Position numbers and translations under genes: made by a program. The notes beneath the pieces were generated by a model. That model searched no databases, was not told the DNA's origin, and saw nothing but the letters and a program-made list of their open reading frames with translations. From contig NW_020169374.1 of the NCBI RefSeq assembly GCF_000988165.1, positions 1 to 17,520 of the forward strand: a stretch of 17,520 bases of DNA, in the 5' to 3' direction. This DNA is from Vairimorpha ceranae. Lineage: Eukaryota > Microsporidia > Nosematidae. Below are positions 6,712 through 14,913 of this stretch, piece by piece (the stretch's first letter is position 1; each line of letters opens with the position of its first letter).

Positions 6712-8475
6712 TTAAAATTTTAGATTATTAAATTTAAGCTCTTCCCACGATATCTTTTCATTTATCAAATTACAAATGATTCCTGATACATCTGATATAT
6801 TTAATCTAACTTGTTCCATACTGTCCCTTTCTCTAATAGTTACCTTTTTATCAACAAGAGAATCATTATCAAATGTCACAAAATAAGGAATACCAATTTC
6901 ATCGCAGGAAGCATATTTTTTACCAATACTACAAGATCTTTCATTTACTTCTGCCACAATATTATAATCATATAACTGATCTAAAATATTATTTATATAT
7001 GAAGTAAAGACGGCATTTTGAACTACATAAGAAATAATAACTTTTGTTGAAGCTATTTTAGGCTTTAGTTGTAAAACTGGTCTACCACATTCTCTTAAAT
7101 AAAAAGAATGTTCCAGTAAAATATACAAAATTCTACCTATACCAAAAGATGGTTCTATAACGTCAGGAATATCCTTCTGCTCGTGTATTGTAGTCCTAAT
7201 CTGAGAACATTCAATTTTGTAACTATTTTCATTAAAAACAAAATTGATATAAAATTTATCATTTTCTTTAAACATGTTATCTTGAATAAATTTACTAGAT
7301 AACGAATTTAACTCATTAGAAAACTGTTCATAGTCTTTTTTAAGTATCTTAATCCATGACTTTTTGTCGATTATAGGCTTCAATTCTTCTTTTATAACCG
7401 GAGGAATACACTTCTCACTAAAACAAAGCTCAGTTCCAGATGCTTGCGAATGGCACGTTAGATCGTAGGCTGATCTATCAGCTATACCGACGCATTCTAC
7501 CCATCCAAAGGATGAATATATCTCACAATCCCAACAATCTTTAGCGTAATGTGCCATCTCATCCTTCTTATGTTGTCTAAACCTTATTAGTGTAGAATCA
7601 ATACCAATATTGGCTAAGAAGAGGTAAGTTCTTCCCATAAAATAACCTAAGATCTCATTATTGATAATCTTATTATTCACTGCATCTTCTAGAGACATTT
7701 TAACTTCTTGATTATCAAAACATAACAGTAACACCAACGTATTGACAGTTTTAAACTTTTTAAACGTTTTTTCTTTAGGATTGACAAAGTATTCAATTTC
7801 TGCTTGTTCGAATTCACGCGTTCTAATAAGACCGGATCTAGGACTAATTTCATTTCTAAATGCTTTACCAATAGTTGCAGAACCAAAAGGTAATTTTTTA
7901 TTATTAAATTCATATAACTTTTTAAAATTTAAAAATTGTCCTTGTGCGGTCTCGGGCCTAAGAAAAACAGAGTGTCCTTCTTTATATCCAAGATTTGTCT
8001 CAAACATTAAGTTAAATTTTATAGAAGGAGAAAATTCATTACCATCAGGTGTTTTTATATTGTATTTTTGAATAATTTTGTCTATATCTTTACAGTTCAT
8101 ACAATCAACCATTTTTATTTCTTGTGAAATTTCATCTGAATGCGGTAATTTACTTAAAAATGCTTCAATATAATGATCAGCTCTATACGATAAACCGTTA
8201 TTTTTATCGCATATAAGAATATCGCAAAATTTATCGACATGTCCACTAGCCTTAAGAACAGAATAAGGTAGTAAAATAGAAGATTCAACTTCGTATAATT
8301 TGTCATAGTATACAAAATGTTTTCGCCATTCAGAAGTAAAATTTTGTTTTATTCCGAATAGTACAGGGCCTATATCATACAATCCTGATACCCCACCATA
8401 TATTTGTGCTGTTTGATTCAATAAAAATCTTGATTTTATAATTTTTTCTAGCTTTTCGGTTTCAAATTTTTTCAT
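6712..8475 (-). CDS. GRS1: Glycyl-tRNA synthetase, eukaryotic alpha2 type
   Basis: The 587-aa class II enzyme charges tRNA-Gly with glycine using ATP. Visible landmarks in order: GGVSGLYDIGPV at residues 27-38 and WRKHFV at 50-55 (motif 1 region); LKASGHVDKF 74-83; YRADH 97-101; FNLMF 154-158; LRPETAQG 172-179, a glycine-binding signature of this family; motif 2 at about 205-228 (AFRNEISPRSGLIRTREFEQAE); GWVECVGIADRSAYDL 324-339; motif 3 EPSFGIGR 441-448; and the C-terminal anticodon-binding domain from about 465 (APK-like PVLQLKP, then CSIGKKYASCDEIGIPYFVTFD). It is slightly shorter than many eukaryotic GlyRS and has no N-terminal WHEP domain or targeting peptide, consistent with a compact cytosolic enzyme in a lineage without mitochondrial translation. 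The start is set by AACCCTT four bases upstream. Nothing is missing. Confidence 0.97.
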   Translation of the reverse strand: MKKFETEKLEKIIKSRFLLNQTAQIYGGVSGLYDIGPVLFGIKQNFTSEWRKHFVYYDKLYEVESSILLPYSVLKASGHVDKFCDILICDKNNGLSYRADHYIEAFLSKLPHSDEISQEIKMVDCMNCKDIDKIIQKYNIKTPDGNEFSPSIKFNLMFETNLGYKEGHSVFLRPETAQGQFLNFKKLYEFNNKKLPFGSATIGKAFRNEISPRSGLIRTREFEQAEIEYFVNPKEKTFKKFKTVNTLVLLLCFDNQEVKMSLEDAVNNKIINNEILGYFMGRTYLFLANIGIDSTLIRFRQHKKDEMAHYAKDCWDCEIYSSFGWVECVGIADRSAYDLTCHSQASGTELCFSEKCIPPVIKEELKPIIDKKSWIKILKKDYEQFSNELNSLSSKFIQDNMFKENDKFYINFVFNENSYKIECSQIRTTIHEQKDIPDVIEPSFGIGRILYILLEHSFYLRECGRPVLQLKPKIASTKVIISYVVQNAVFTSYINNILDQLYDYNIVAEVNERSCSIGKKYASCDEIGIPYFVTFDNDSLVDKKVTIRERDSMEQVRLNISDVSGIICNLINEKISWEELKFNNLKF

Positions 8476-8479
8476 AAAA

Positions 8480-8486
8480 AAGGGTT
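8480..8486 (-). promoter_or_regulatory. AACCCTT start box of GRS1
   Basis: The minus strand reads AACCCTT, four bases, ATG at 8475. It is the same box and spacing range as in the other cellular genes here. Confidence 0.7.
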
Positions 8487-9980
8487 TGCAATAAATAATA
8501 TTTTTTAATAGCTAGTTTTAAATTTTTGTTATAATTATTTTAGTGTTTTAAAGTAATGTTAAAATAAAAGATGGTGTTTAAGAACTAAGTGCAAATATAT
8601 ATAGCAAATTAACTACGTGTTGCCTGTGAAAATCTTAATAATTGTTATACCATAAATAATTAAAAATATTTGATATGTAAAAGATAATGTTAAGAGAATT
8701 TAAAGTTTTAAGGTGGTGGCAAATAAGCTAAAAATTTAATTTAGTTAACTAAAATTTTATCCATTATTTTACAAAACAGTATTTAATAAAAGTAATTTCT
8801 ACTTACTCGAGTATAAAAGCTTTATAAGTCGCTCTATTTATAAAAAGCAAACAAAAAAATTACTTTTTAAAATTATTTGTAATAAAAAGATAAAAGTAAG
8901 AAGAGATAATTATCTGCATCGTATATCGCAAAAAACAGAATTTTAGTGGAATCTGTAAATTATCCAGAAACAATTCTTTAGACTTTGGATATAATTTAGT
9001 AATCAGATACGTTCAGAGATTAAAATTAATATTTTCTATTAATAATTAACATTAAAAAACACAAATAGGGTTGTTTAATTATAAAACTTTAGCAATTCAG
9101 ATATTTAAATAAGAAAAATGTTTCTAAAATGCCAATTATAATTACTGTCATACACTCAATAGAAAAGATTTTTTAATGTACAATCTTGCTTCTTCACTCT
9201 TTAAATTTTTAAAAATATTTTCTATTTCACTAGTCAAACAATTATACAAACTTTGCTGTGTGTAAACTATTTTAACATATCACACATCAAACATATCTCT
9301 AACGATTTCTTGCAGATATGAATCAATTTTTAATACAAATATATTGGAATGTCTAAATTTTTATAAATTATCCACTTAAAAATTACTAACTTAACAATTT
9401 AATTTCATTTGCATTCAATATGTTCACACCCATAACTCTATTTTGCACCTCGTATTAAATTAAACTCTTTCAATATATAAGAACTTTATGTACCATCCTT
9501 TTTGATTCACATTATGACAACTTTTGAACTTTCTTAAGGGTCATCATCGAGAAAAAAAAAATTTTACTTTTCTGTATGCTTATAATCTCTTTTAATATTG
9601 TAGATTATAGTTAGTTACAAACATACATCATAAACTACATGAATGTTAATTATTTACTGAATTTTATATAAAATGTGATATAAGTTTTTACAATTTGTAG
9701 CTCGAATTTCACATTTAATATTTACTTTATAAGTTACAAGAAACATTAAAAGCTTAGTATCACAGCCACTAAAAATGTATTAAGTTAAATGATTTTTTAA
9801 AAAATGATTGTCCTTTTTTTGTAATTTTGATAGGTAAAAGTAAAAATAAGTGACAGTTGGTAAATATTTACAATAAAACTTTTAAAAAATTGCAGATAAG
9901 CTTTATTCCGCTCAAAAAAACCGATTGTGTAAACTGTTCAATATTTTTTTTTCATAAAAATTTTTATGTTTACTTTTTTT
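8487..9980. other. 1.5-kb intergenic gap between divergent GRS1 and aminopeptidase genes
   Basis: No open frame with a start box, no tRNA and no transposase remnant is visible on either strand. The one CCCTT on minus (near 9536) is followed shortly by ATG-TGA, so no gene follows it. The gap is striking because the genes to its right are packed within 12-164 bp. It may hold a fully decayed gene or element, a noncoding RNA, or nothing. Confidence 0.5.
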
Positions 9981-9989
9981 ACCCTTAAG
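9981..9989 (+). promoter_or_regulatory. ACCCTTAAG start box of the aminopeptidase
   Basis: The box directly abuts the ATG at 9990 and lies inside the longer open frame that begins at 9966. By analogy with its neighbours the true start is 9990, not 9966. Confidence 0.7.
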
Positions 9990-11429
9990 ATGGCTTTTTT
10001 AAACTACGAGAAACTGTTTGTACAAACAAAGAAGATTCCTGAAGCAAGAAATGTAATAATAATTCCGTATTCTTACACCAATAAAGAATATTCTGACTGT
10101 GAACCAGAATATCTTGAATATTTAAAATCACATAATCCTGGTAGTGATATAAGTTATACGGTTAAAAATAATAACATTATTTTATTTGTATGTTTTATAC
10201 GCAAGAATGAAGACGAAGAGGAATTTAAAGCTTGTGTGTCTACACAAGGTGCAAAATGTTACAAAAAAATTGTACATTTTGATGAACCTGTAAATTTTAT
10301 ACTTGAAGAAATGGAATACATAAGAGATTTTATATCAGGTATAGTGCTTGCCTATTATAAATATAATTTTTTAAGAGAAAATGACACCAAAAATTTTCCA
10401 ATTTCAATATTGTCCGGATATCCTGAGTACATAAAAATTTACAATGCACAAAATTTTGTCAGATTTCTCGGTGATACACCCGCTAATTTAATGACTCCTT
10501 CACTTTTTGCGGAATATGCTTTAAAATACTGCAACGGAATGAACGTTGAAATTTTTGATAAGAAATTTATGATTGAAAATAATATGAATTTACTACTAGG
10601 GGTCGCTAACGGATCCAATGAAAAACCAAAAATTGTTAAAATTACTTATAAGGGCAAAAACGAAGAGAATATCGATGTATCATTAGTCGGCAAGGGAATT
10701 ACTTTTGATACTGGAGGTATTTCCTTAAAACCTTCTGCTAACATGGCCGCTATGAAAGGAGATATGTTAGGAGCGGCTACAGTGTTAGCTACTATTAAAT
10801 TAGCAAATGATCTACAGCTTAAAATAAATATTGAAGCAGTTTTACCACTTTCAGAAAACATGCCTGGTGGCCGTGCCACTAAACCGGGTGATGTACACGT
10901 TGGTATGTCAGGTATTAGTGTGGAAGTAGATAACACTGATGCGGAAGGAAGACTGATATTGGGGGATGCATTGACCTTTGCTCAGAAAAGTAATCCTGAA
11001 TATGTATTTGATATTGCTACGCTTACAGGTGCCATTTCTGTGGCTCTTGGTGAAGATTTTTTGGGTTATTTTTGCAATAATGACGATCTTGCGCTTCTCA
11101 TTCAAAATGCTAGTGAATCGTCAAGCGATCCTGCGTGGCGAATGCCACTTTCTTCTTTATTTTTATCTAGTATGAAATCAGATGTAGCTGATCTTAAGAA
11201 TGCAGGTGGTCGTAAAGGTGGATCATGTACTGCTGCTATTTTCTTAAAAGAATTTATTAAAAAAGATGTTAAATGGTGTCACTTTGATATTGCCGGTGTA
11301 GACTTTGATCATAAAAATACGACACTCTATGGGAAAGGTATGACAGGTAGAGGATTCCCATTATTATTTGAAGTTATAAAAAAACTAAGTGAAAAAAATA
11401 ATTTTAAAACTATAACAGATTTTAAATAA
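9990..11429 (+). CDS. M17 leucine aminopeptidase
   Basis: The 479-aa two-metal exopeptidase removes N-terminal residues, often leucine, from peptides in the cytosol, late in protein turnover. The start at 9990 is chosen over an in-frame ATG at 9966 because the CCCTT box lies between them. Residues 1 to about 150 form the variable N-terminal domain. The catalytic domain shows GKGITFDTGG at 234-243 (metal ligands Lys235 and Asp240), MKGDM 255-259 with Asp258, GGRATKPGDV 293-302, and the M17 signature NTDAEGRL at 315-322, with Asp317 and Glu319 as ligands and Arg321 as the catalytic arginine. DIATLTGA and WRMPL follow, and the usual ...NAGGRKGGSCTAAIFLKEF... region is near the end. All metal and catalytic residues are present. 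Family members form hexamers. No signal peptide is evident with this start. Confidence 0.95.
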   Translation: MAFLNYEKLFVQTKKIPEARNVIIIPYSYTNKEYSDCEPEYLEYLKSHNPGSDISYTVKNNNIILFVCFIRKNEDEEEFKACVSTQGAKCYKKIVHFDEPVNFILEEMEYIRDFISGIVLAYYKYNFLRENDTKNFPISILSGYPEYIKIYNAQNFVRFLGDTPANLMTPSLFAEYALKYCNGMNVEIFDKKFMIENNMNLLLGVANGSNEKPKIVKITYKGKNEENIDVSLVGKGITFDTGGISLKPSANMAAMKGDMLGAATVLATIKLANDLQLKINIEAVLPLSENMPGGRATKPGDVHVGMSGISVEVDNTDAEGRLILGDALTFAQKSNPEYVFDIATLTGAISVALGEDFLGYFCNNDDLALLIQNASESSSDPAWRMPLSSLFLSSMKSDVADLKNAGGRKGGSCTAAIFLKEFIKKDVKWCHFDIAGVDFDHKNTTLYGKGMTGRGFPLLFEVIKKLSEKNNFKTITDFK

Positions 11430-11586
11430 AACATTACAAGTTTTTAAATATATATTTAATTTAAACAATCTTTTTTAGGTTGTTTTATTATGTTAAGAAT
11501 ATAAAATTCTATAATTAGTCGATACAAATGTTTACCAAAAATAATATCCTGTCAAATAATAATCATTTAAAATAAATCAAAATTTT

Positions 11587-11593
11587 AACCCTT
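11587..11593 (+). promoter_or_regulatory. AACCCTT start box of the cyclophilin
   Basis: AACCCTT abuts the ATG at 11594 with no spacer and fixes the start so that the hydrophobic signal sequence is included. Confidence 0.7.
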
Positions 11594-12193
11594 ATGTTTT
11601 GGTTCCTGTTGTTTTTATCTTTGCAATGTAAAGTTAAAAAACCTAACAAAAATGCAGTTAAAATCACTAAATCTAACAATAGTTCAGCAATAAAAGGAAG
11701 ATTTTACATTAATGTCCTTCCAGCACCACTAGAATTCGTGCTGTATAAAAATGAGATACCCAAAACTGTTGAAAATTTTGTTCAACTGTCTACAGGCAAA
11801 TTTAATCCAAAAGTTACTTACTCTAATACTAAATTTCATAGGCTTATAAAAAATTTTGTGATTCAAGGTGGTGACATAATCAATGGTAATGGAACAGGTT
11901 CGATTTCAATATACAATGGAAAATTTAATGACGAGTCATTTTTATATAAACATGAGTATGGTTCAATTTCTATGGCAAATTCTGGACCAAACACTAATGG
12001 ATCACAATTTTTTATATGTTTTGATAAGATCCCCCATCTCGACGGTAAACATGTAGTCTTTGGAAAGGTTGTCAATATTGAATTACTCGATATATTAAAC
12101 AATATTACTACAGATAAAGCTGATAAACCAATTAATGATGTAATAATTCAAAAGATTGAAATTGATGAACAAGAAAACGAACGTGTTTTATAA
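11594..12193 (+). CDS. Cyclophilin-type peptidyl-prolyl isomerase with signal peptide
   Basis: The 199-aa protein isomerises Xaa-Pro bonds during folding. The first 12 residues ([12 protein letters not shown]) are a short signal peptide or anchor, so the product probably enters the secretory pathway (ER or secreted), like the cyclophilin B class; no KDEL-type tail is present (it ends ENERVL). The cyclophilin domain runs from about residue 35 to 190: [14 protein letters not shown] 81-94 carries the catalytic Arg (Arg83, equal to Arg55 of human CypA), then [33 protein letters not shown] 126-141, and [13 protein letters not shown] 148-160. Residues equal to CypA Phe60, Gln111, Phe113 and His126 are kept. 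The Trp121 equivalent is His148, which in other cyclophilins lowers cyclosporin A binding more than activity. Its 3' end faces that of the next gene across 48 bp. Confidence 0.95.
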   Translation: MFWFLLFLSLQCKVKKPNKNAVKITKSNNSSAIKGRFYINVLPAPLEFVLYKNEIPKTVENFVQLSTGKFNPKVTYSNTKFHRLIKNFVIQGGDIINGNGTGSISIYNGKFNDESFLYKHEYGSISMANSGPNTNGSQFFICFDKIPHLDGKHVVFGKVVNIELLDILNNITTDKADKPINDVIIQKIEIDEQENERVL

Positions 12194-12241
12194 TTAAAAA
12201 AATATCTTTATTGATTTTAATGATAGTGTAATTTTTTTAAT

Positions 12242-13330
12242 TTAGTTATATTGAAAAATATCATTTTCTGTTTTTACAAGTAGTTCATTCATATTCTTTT
12301 TTATAAATTCATCATCAATTTTTCGTTTATTAATCATACAATTCATTAGTTTAGTGTCCATCTCTTTAATAAAATTATAAAAAATACTTTCTTCCAAATA
12401 AATCTCTGTAATTATATTATCTATATCTTTAAATATATCTTTTTTATTAATTACAATCTCGCAAGCATAAAAATAGAACTTATTAATAAATCTTATTAAT
12501 TTATAAAATCCAAGTTTCCTACACAAATATTCTAATTTTTTTATTTTAAAAAAAAATTTAAAAATTTTACTAAGTTTTAATATATATTCTTTTTCTGGAA
12601 TGTTATAATACAACAAAAATCCCTTTTCAGTTAAAATAATCTCTAATTCATCAATTTTACGATTAAAAGTACTCTTAACGGTCTCGTGAAGAACGTAAGT
12701 GTATGTCATTTTTGTCATTTTTTTAATTTCTTTAAAATTATAAAATAAATTTTCTAAAAAATCGCAGCGCTCTAAAAAAAATATCTGTTTTAAAATTTTT
12801 ATATGATGTTCTGGTATTGTCTTCTGTACACTAATTTCTTCTTTAATAATATTTGGTATTTTTTTAACTAAACGAAGTGTCATATAAATATCATACATAC
12901 CTATATAAAACGATAATACATCGTCACTCAGTGATACAGCTCGCTGTCTGTAAACATCCCCCATATCACTTTTAAGATATAATTGTGCATTGTAGTGTAT
13001 AATTTCTAATAAATTATAAATATGATAAGGAACAACCTCTTTGTAGATATTTATGTTAGTAAGAAATCCTAAAGCGATTTTACGAGTAGGAATATTAATT
13101 TTACCATTAATATTCACTAAAACAAATATAAGAGATAATTTAGCAGGCGTTAATTCTATTGTATTAAATATTAAAAATGCTTTATAAGATCGTTGTCTAA
13201 TTCTGTTTGCAAGGTACTCTATATTTATATTCTCTGATACAGAACTTGTAATTGAATAAGTTTTTAATAAGATTTTTTTATTAAATCTTTTATGTATTAG
13301 GATTGATAACCTTTTCACATGTTCATCCAT
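12242..13330 (-). CDS. Unrecognised 362-aa helical protein
   Basis: I do not recognise this protein. The start at 13330 is directly preceded by AACCCTT, and the frame is long in an A+T-rich region, so it is very likely a real gene. It is rich in Lys, Ile, Phe, Tyr and Asn. It is predicted mostly helical by eye, with several strongly hydrophobic-amphipathic helices (around residues 70-95, 140-155 and 255-300), but none is a clean membrane segment, and there is no signal peptide. Cys residues are scattered without a zinc motif, and no catalytic motif is visible. The overall look is that of a fast-evolving scaffold or a nuclear or vesicle-tethering subunit in microsporidia, but that is impression only. 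It is divergent from TRM9 across a 29-bp shared promoter and convergent with the cyclophilin. Confidence 0.75.
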   Translation of the reverse strand: MDEHVKRLSILIHKRFNKKILLKTYSITSSVSENINIEYLANRIRQRSYKAFLIFNTIELTPAKLSLIFVLVNINGKINIPTRKIALGFLTNINIYKEVVPYHIYNLLEIIHYNAQLYLKSDMGDVYRQRAVSLSDDVLSFYIGMYDIYMTLRLVKKIPNIIKEEISVQKTIPEHHIKILKQIFFLERCDFLENLFYNFKEIKKMTKMTYTYVLHETVKSTFNRKIDELEIILTEKGFLLYYNIPEKEYILKLSKIFKFFFKIKKLEYLCRKLGFYKLIRFINKFYFYACEIVINKKDIFKDIDNIITEIYLEESIFYNFIKEMDTKLMNCMINKRKIDDEFIKKNMNELLVKTENDIFQYN

Positions 13331-13359
13331 AAGGGTTTATTTTTTATATTTTTAACCCT
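13331..13359. promoter_or_regulatory. 29-bp bidirectional promoter with mirrored start boxes
   Basis: Only 29 bases separate two divergent start codons. AAGGGTT at its left edge is the box of the minus-strand gene (ATG at 13330), and AACCCT at its right edge is the box of TRM9 (ATG at 13360). AGGGTT and AACCCT form a perfect inverted repeat around a T-rich centre containing TATA. All signals for both genes must lie here or overlap coding sequence, and 5' leaders must be nearly absent. Confidence 0.75.
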
Positions 13360-14094
13360 ATGAATTCTGAATACGAGGATGCGTATGTACACAAATTTTA
13401 TTCGAAATACGCTAAAAAATTTGATGTTACAAGATATAAAACGTGGCCTAAAATTTCTTCGTTTTTGAAAGTTTACGATAAACCAGGGTTTTTAAATCTA
13501 GATGCGGGATGTGGCAATGGAAGGAATTTACCACGAACAGGAGGCGTGTGGATCGGACTAGATTATTCAAAAGAACTTCTTAATTGTATTGTTGATAAAT
13601 ATTGCAAAGTCAATGATCAAAAAGATTTGGATTGTGGTACACTTTCTAAAAAAAATATTTGTAAATCAGAATTAAAATATTCTTTAGTACACAAATCTAG
13701 TAGTACTCCACATGTTTCTTTTAACTTAATAAGAGGAGATTGTCTATGTCTTCCTTTCAATAGCAATACTTTTGACATAATATTAAGTATTGCTGTCATA
13801 CATCATTTTAGCACACCTGAAAGACGAACACAAGCCTTACAAGAAATGCACAGGGTTTTAAAACCAACTGGCCGAATACTTTTATACGTCTGGAATGAAG
13901 AGACCAAATTTCAAAGCAAGTTTAAGCAGATAAAAAATAAAGATTATTTAGTAAGGTTTAAAACTTTTGATAGATATTATTATTTATATGACCATAAAGA
14001 ACTAGTAGATGCATGCGTTAAAAATGGATTTAATGTCGAAGAGAGTGGAATAGAACAAGAAAGTATATTCGTTATATTGAAAAAGCAAATATAA
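13360..14094 (+). CDS. TRM9: TRM9-like tRNA wobble-uridine methyltransferase
   Basis: The 244-aa class I SAM-dependent methyltransferase very probably completes mcm5U at the wobble position of tRNAs for Arg, Glu, Lys and similar codons; in yeast it works with Trm112. The N-terminus [22 protein letters not shown] (9-30) is typical of Trm9/ALKBH8-type enzymes. The SAM motif I is [11 protein letters not shown] 47-57, with GLDYS 66-70 for strand 2, GDCLCLPF 126-133, SIAVIHHF 143-150 and [14 protein letters not shown] 165-178. The C-terminal part (FDRYYYLY, then [11 protein letters not shown]) also fits. Residues about 80-118 are a Lys/Ser-rich insertion between strands 2 and 3 that looks lineage-specific. 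AACCCT abuts the start. Its 3' end lies 12 bp from the stop of the next, convergent gene. Confidence 0.88.
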
Positions 14095-14106
14095 AAATTT
14101 TAATAT

Positions 14107-14394
14107 TTATTCATCCAATAAACAGGTGATCTGCGAGCTTTTATTTTTTAATCCTGTCAAACATATTTCACTTTTAAATTCATCAAACTCCTTTGTTTGC
14201 AACTCTTTATTATTGTCTAAAAAATTTATCAGATGAGAAAGTTCACTCTCAATTTCGAGATTGTTTTTGTAAGTTTTTAATAATCCTTTTCTAGAATAAT
14301 CAGCATCAGTAATCAATGTTTTTAGATTAGTAGATGTTTTCTTTACCATGTAAGTTGTAAATTTAAGATTTTCTAAATTTATCTGGTGTATCAT
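14107..14394 (-). CDS. Unrecognised 95-aa helical protein
   Basis: I do not recognise it. The ATG at 14394 follows AACCCTT with two bases between, and the frame fills the gap between TRM9 and the tRNA gene, so it is probably real. The sequence is charged and helical, with a heptad-like pattern of hydrophobic residues in the middle (about residues 20-65: LKTLITDADYSRKGLLKTY, then LEIESELSHLINFL), suggesting a coiled coil and a role as a small subunit of a larger complex. It has no signal peptide, membrane segment or zinc motif. Small kinetochore, BLOC-like or prefoldin-like subunits would be candidates by size only. Confidence 0.65.
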   Translation of the reverse strand: MIHQINLENLKFTTYMVKKTSTNLKTLITDADYSRKGLLKTYKNNLEIESELSHLINFLDNNKELQTKEFDEFKSEICLTGLKNKSSQITCLLDE

Positions 14395-14396
14395 AA

Positions 14397-14403
14397 AAGG
14401 GTT
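14397..14403 (-). promoter_or_regulatory. AACCCTT start box of the 95-aa gene
   Basis: The minus strand reads AACCCTT, TT, ATG at 14394. The box lies between the start codon and the Pol III terminator of the upstream tRNA, so this Pol II promoter overlaps tRNA 3' flanking sequence. Confidence 0.65.
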
Positions 14404-14414
14404 AGTGAAATAAC

Positions 14415-14423
14415 AAAAAAAAA
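14415..14423 (-). terminator. Pol III terminator of tRNA-Lys
   Basis: Nine T in a row on the minus strand, two bases beyond the tRNA 3' end, is a standard RNA polymerase III stop. Confidence 0.8.
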
Positions 14424-14425
14424 CA

Positions 14426-14498
14426 CACCCGGTACGGGACTCGAACCCGCGACCCTTAGGTTAAGAGCCTAATGCTCTACCAACTGAGCTAACCGGGC
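14426..14498 (-). tRNA. tRNA-Lys (anticodon CTT)
   Basis: The 73-base gene folds into a full cloverleaf. The acceptor stem pairs GCCCGGT with ACCGGGT (one G-T pair at the tip), the D arm is GCTC/GAGC, the anticodon stem is TTAGG/CCTAA around loop CTCTTAA, and the T arm is GCGGG with TTCGAGT and CCCGT. The anticodon is CTT, reading AAG lysine codons. The discriminator base is G. There is no intron, and CCA is not encoded. The internal Pol III boxes (TAGCTCAGTTGG and GGTTCGAGTCC) are intact. It lies 31 bp upstream of the 95-aa gene on the same strand. Confidence 0.97.
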
Positions 14499-14913
14499 TT
14501 AAAAAGCTTATTTTGTAATGTATACTTAAATTTATCAAAAATTTTGAATAGCAACATAATTTATATTGTTTTATATTCATGCACATTTTACGAAAAATTG
14601 AAAATTTGGTTGCTTGTTTGTAATTTTGTTGTGTAAATAATTATACAATACAGATTCAATCATCTTAGTGGTAGATTTCAAATCAAATGTCTTGCTTAAT
14701 AAAAAATTAAATTAGAATATCTAAAGGAGTTTTTTTAAAAACCACTTAAGAAAAAACTTGCTTTATATTGTTAACTTTAATAAACCTGTGTTTTACTTAT
14801 AGAACATTTTTATAGCAGAAAGACATCACTGCTATTTCTGTCAAAATTTCAAAAATTAAATATCCACAAAAAAACGAAAAAAAATTTAAAAAGTGAAAAA
14901 GTTAAATTTTTAA
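14499..14913. other. Intergenic, nothing recognised
   Basis: A+T-rich spacer upstream of the tRNA and downstream of the heptad-repeat ORF. I see no start box with an open frame and no RNA gene. Confidence 0.6.

Noticed and set aside
7742..8071. 109-codon frame on plus within the GlyRS gene
   Set aside because: It is the antisense of clearly conserved GlyRS sequence, including motif 2.
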